Shown: in pieces, positions 62,400 to 64,000 of the stretch
Layout of the letters: the number at the start of each line of letters is the position of its first letter
Numbering within the stretch: position 1 is the first letter of the stretch
NCBI GenBank assembly: GCA_023159155.1
Contig: JAJNNX010000042.1
Span: 1 to 64,000, forward strand
DNA: 64,000 nucleotides
Source: Ustulina deusta
Taxonomy: Eukaryota > Ascomycota > Sordariomycetes > Xylariales > Xylariaceae
Reading direction: 5' to 3'
Position numbers and translations under genes: made by a program
Notes under the pieces: generated by a model
What the model saw: only the letters and a program-made list of their open reading frames with translations
What the model was told of the DNA's origin: nothing
Databases searched by the model: none

Positions 62400-63180
62400 T
62401 TACTAAGCAATGATGCCGTCTTCACAGGAGTTGTAGACATCTGAGCAGTAGTATGGAGCCCCGAGCTTTTGCTGCTGCACTTGGAGGCAACAGCGTTGAA
62501 GACACCCACGACCGTTGTGCGGTTTGAGGAATCCGCGTTCTTGAAGTACTCTATAAGTTTGTCATTGTCCGAATCAGTCACGGACGCAGCCTGCTTAGCG
62601 AGGTCAGCGCAAGCGTTGATAGCGTCTACAGTAGCGGCCTGCTCGGAGCCTATGCAATCACTCTGGGAATCCTGGCGCTTCATCCTGGCGTGGCCATCGA
62701 CCGCTGTGGAAAGCAGGTTGCTCGGGTAAGGGACAGAACCAATAATCTGTGTGCTGCTACTTTGCGTACTCCAGTGCGCCCTCAGAGACCGTGCTGATGG
62801 CACCGCCAGCACTCAGATCATGCAACTCGGCAACATCGAACGTTTTCTCGATCGTCTTCCCAGCGGGGATGACTTGGAAGGCAGTCTCCTTGAGACCGGT
62901 CTTCTTGACGCGAAGGCGGACACCGTTGAAGGCGACCTTCGATTGGTCCTGAATGACATTGACTTTCTCGGTTGGAATCTTGTCGAGGAGCGAGCCAGTT
63001 TTAAAGACCTTGAGGTCCTCACTGCCGTTATTGGTGAGTAGCTTTCACGCCAGTGTTTCCAACCATCTCGATCTTCACATCGAGTGGCAAAACTGGTTTC
63101 CCGATGTTGATGGTAGCGGCGCTAACCACGGTAGATATGCTGAGACAGCTTCTCTGTACGACGGGATTTCCTAGGGCAGA
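62400..63180 (-). pseudogene. deuterolysin (M35 neutral protease 2) pseudogene, truncated
   Basis: Deuterolysins are secreted fungal zinc endopeptidases made with a long propeptide. Reading right to left, the minus strand gives LPLDVKIEMVGNTGVKAT (63090-63030), LTNNGSEDLKVF, FNGVRLRVKKTGLKETA, FDVAELHDLSAGGA, IIGSVPYPSN, a KRQ processing-like site, SDCIGSEQAATVDAINACA, VFNAVASKCSSKSS and APYYCSDVYNSC. This follows the propeptide and the first part of the mature enzyme. At least three frame changes are needed (near 63018, 62757 and 62461). Homology stops after about 62405, before the HExxH zinc site and the downstream Asp ligand, so the catalytic domain is missing. A start codon and signal peptide are not clear: SALGNPVVQRSCLSISTVVSA upstream could be a remnant. 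The 151-codon frame 62812-62357 is only part of it, and other frames here are shadows. Breaks are indels, not RIP transitions. Confidence 0.85.
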
Positions 63181-64000
63181 AAACGGAATAGTATTGTACA
63201 ATACTCATACTGCTAATGGAAGGACACCAGGGGAAGGCTGAAGATCAATAAGATAGCCAAGAATATTCCGTGGAGTAAGTGTCCTTTAGAGCCGCCGCGG
63301 TTGTCGAATTCTCAACAGGGGATGTTCAGATTGTTTGTCGTGTTGCCTGCTGATCAGTTCGGGTCCCAACCAGGTTCAGCCTCGCAACGGAGCACACCGA
63401 GGTGCTATCCCTAACTTCTTCAACTCGCCACGGTCTATAATATAGACCCGGTTGTAGGTATTGACTGCAAGCAGCGTTAAGGGATATCTGGTGGGAGATT
63501 GGTCCACACTATTGGTATTACGTATGAGACAGCTTGCTTTGGTGACTATTCGTAACTCAACCGCTCGTGCACAAGGTAGGCATGATGCGCGACGAATCTA
63601 GCATTTGCCAAAAGATGTCGTTGACATCCATTATGTCCGATATCATACGGTAGACATCCTCCTCTCAGGCTACTTCTAATTCGCAAATCAAGGGGTACCT
63701 ATTATTCATGGAAACGTCTTTAGCGTGGTTCAACAGTAGCTTGTGTTTAGATACCTACTGTTTTCAGAAAGCACACCTGTTTTGATACCCAGTGGATCAC
63801 TTTCTCGTTGATATCAAACAATCGGTCGTTCTTCAATAGCATACAACAGGCGAGATTGACTTCGGCGGTTGCGTGCTAGGTGGATGCTGTTTATTTGCGA
63901 TGCCTTCCATACAGCACTCACTGGTTCAGTATTAAAATAATTGAATGCCGGTCAACTCCGAGTCGATCTCTGGGAGCCAAGAGCTTTGCCAGAAACGCCT
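63181..64000. other. balanced-composition DNA without a recognised gene
   Basis: No long open frame on either strand. On the minus strand about 63760-63885 there is a 42-codon open stretch (HATAEVNLACCMLLKND, then RLFDINEKVIHWVSK) whose look suggests a decayed coding exon, but I do not recognise the family. Confidence 0.4.

Noticed and set aside
62469..63241. several overlapping plus-strand frames and a minus-strand frame at 63022-62813
   Set aside because: They are shadows of the deuterolysin pseudogene; only the minus-strand frames named in its entry show family motifs.

Overview
The window looks like a filamentous ascomycete (Pezizomycotina) genome with AT-isochores, possibly a dothideomycete (inference). 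About 61 kb is extremely AT-rich and has no intact gene. It is built from nested transposons destroyed by C-to-T and G-to-A transitions, the signature of repeat-induced point mutation (RIP). At about 61.2 kb the composition changes abruptly to balanced DNA, which holds a strand-inverted minisatellite and a broken deuterolysin (M35 protease) gene.

Layout. 1-11651: a minus-strand Copia element (Copia-C, its 3' end outside the window) interrupted by a 6.9-kb minus-strand Gypsy element (R2, 2687-9556) and a solo LTR (10351-10657). 11652-18043: a minus-strand Gypsy remnant (R3, gag recognisable) interrupted by a Fot1/pogo DNA transposon (11940-13799) and a solo LTR (16995-17263). 18044-26315: a plus-strand Gypsy element (R1-A) carrying a solo LTR, a 476-bp terminal-repeat retrotransposon in miniature (TRIM) and a second Fot1. 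26316-30082: truncated R1 pieces in both orientations plus another solo LTR. 30083-43312: R1-B, carrying a short TIR element and a full Copia element (Copia-A, 34485-41753). 43313-45291: a deleted minus-strand R1. 45616-60705: minus-strand R1-E carrying minus-strand Copia-B (47043-56440), which itself holds a third Fot1 and a second TRIM. 60706-61200 is plain AT-rich spacer.

Many insertions have matching target-site duplications, so the order of events can be read: R1 and R3 are oldest, then Copia, then Fot1 and TRIM, with the solo LTRs in several layers. Coding motifs survive in translation with typical RIP damage: reverse-transcriptase Asp-Asp pairs read as Asn-Asn, Trp and Gln codons are stops, and zinc-knuckle Cys codons read as Tyr. 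The short insertions (solo LTRs, TRIMs, the TIR element) are nearly unmutated GC islands, as expected if RIP ignores very short duplications or if they arrived later.

61.2-64 kb: a C-rich tract (possible G-quadruplex), an 18-bp minisatellite whose two halves are on opposite strands, a GC-rich hairpin, then the deuterolysin pseudogene, which is broken by frameshifts rather than RIP and lacks its catalytic domain. The last 0.8 kb has no gene I recognise.

No working gene system was found. The least explained objects are the TRIM family with a tRNA-like pol III box, the palindromic minisatellite, and the unequal survival of sequence inside RIP-damaged elements. All similarities were judged by eye.
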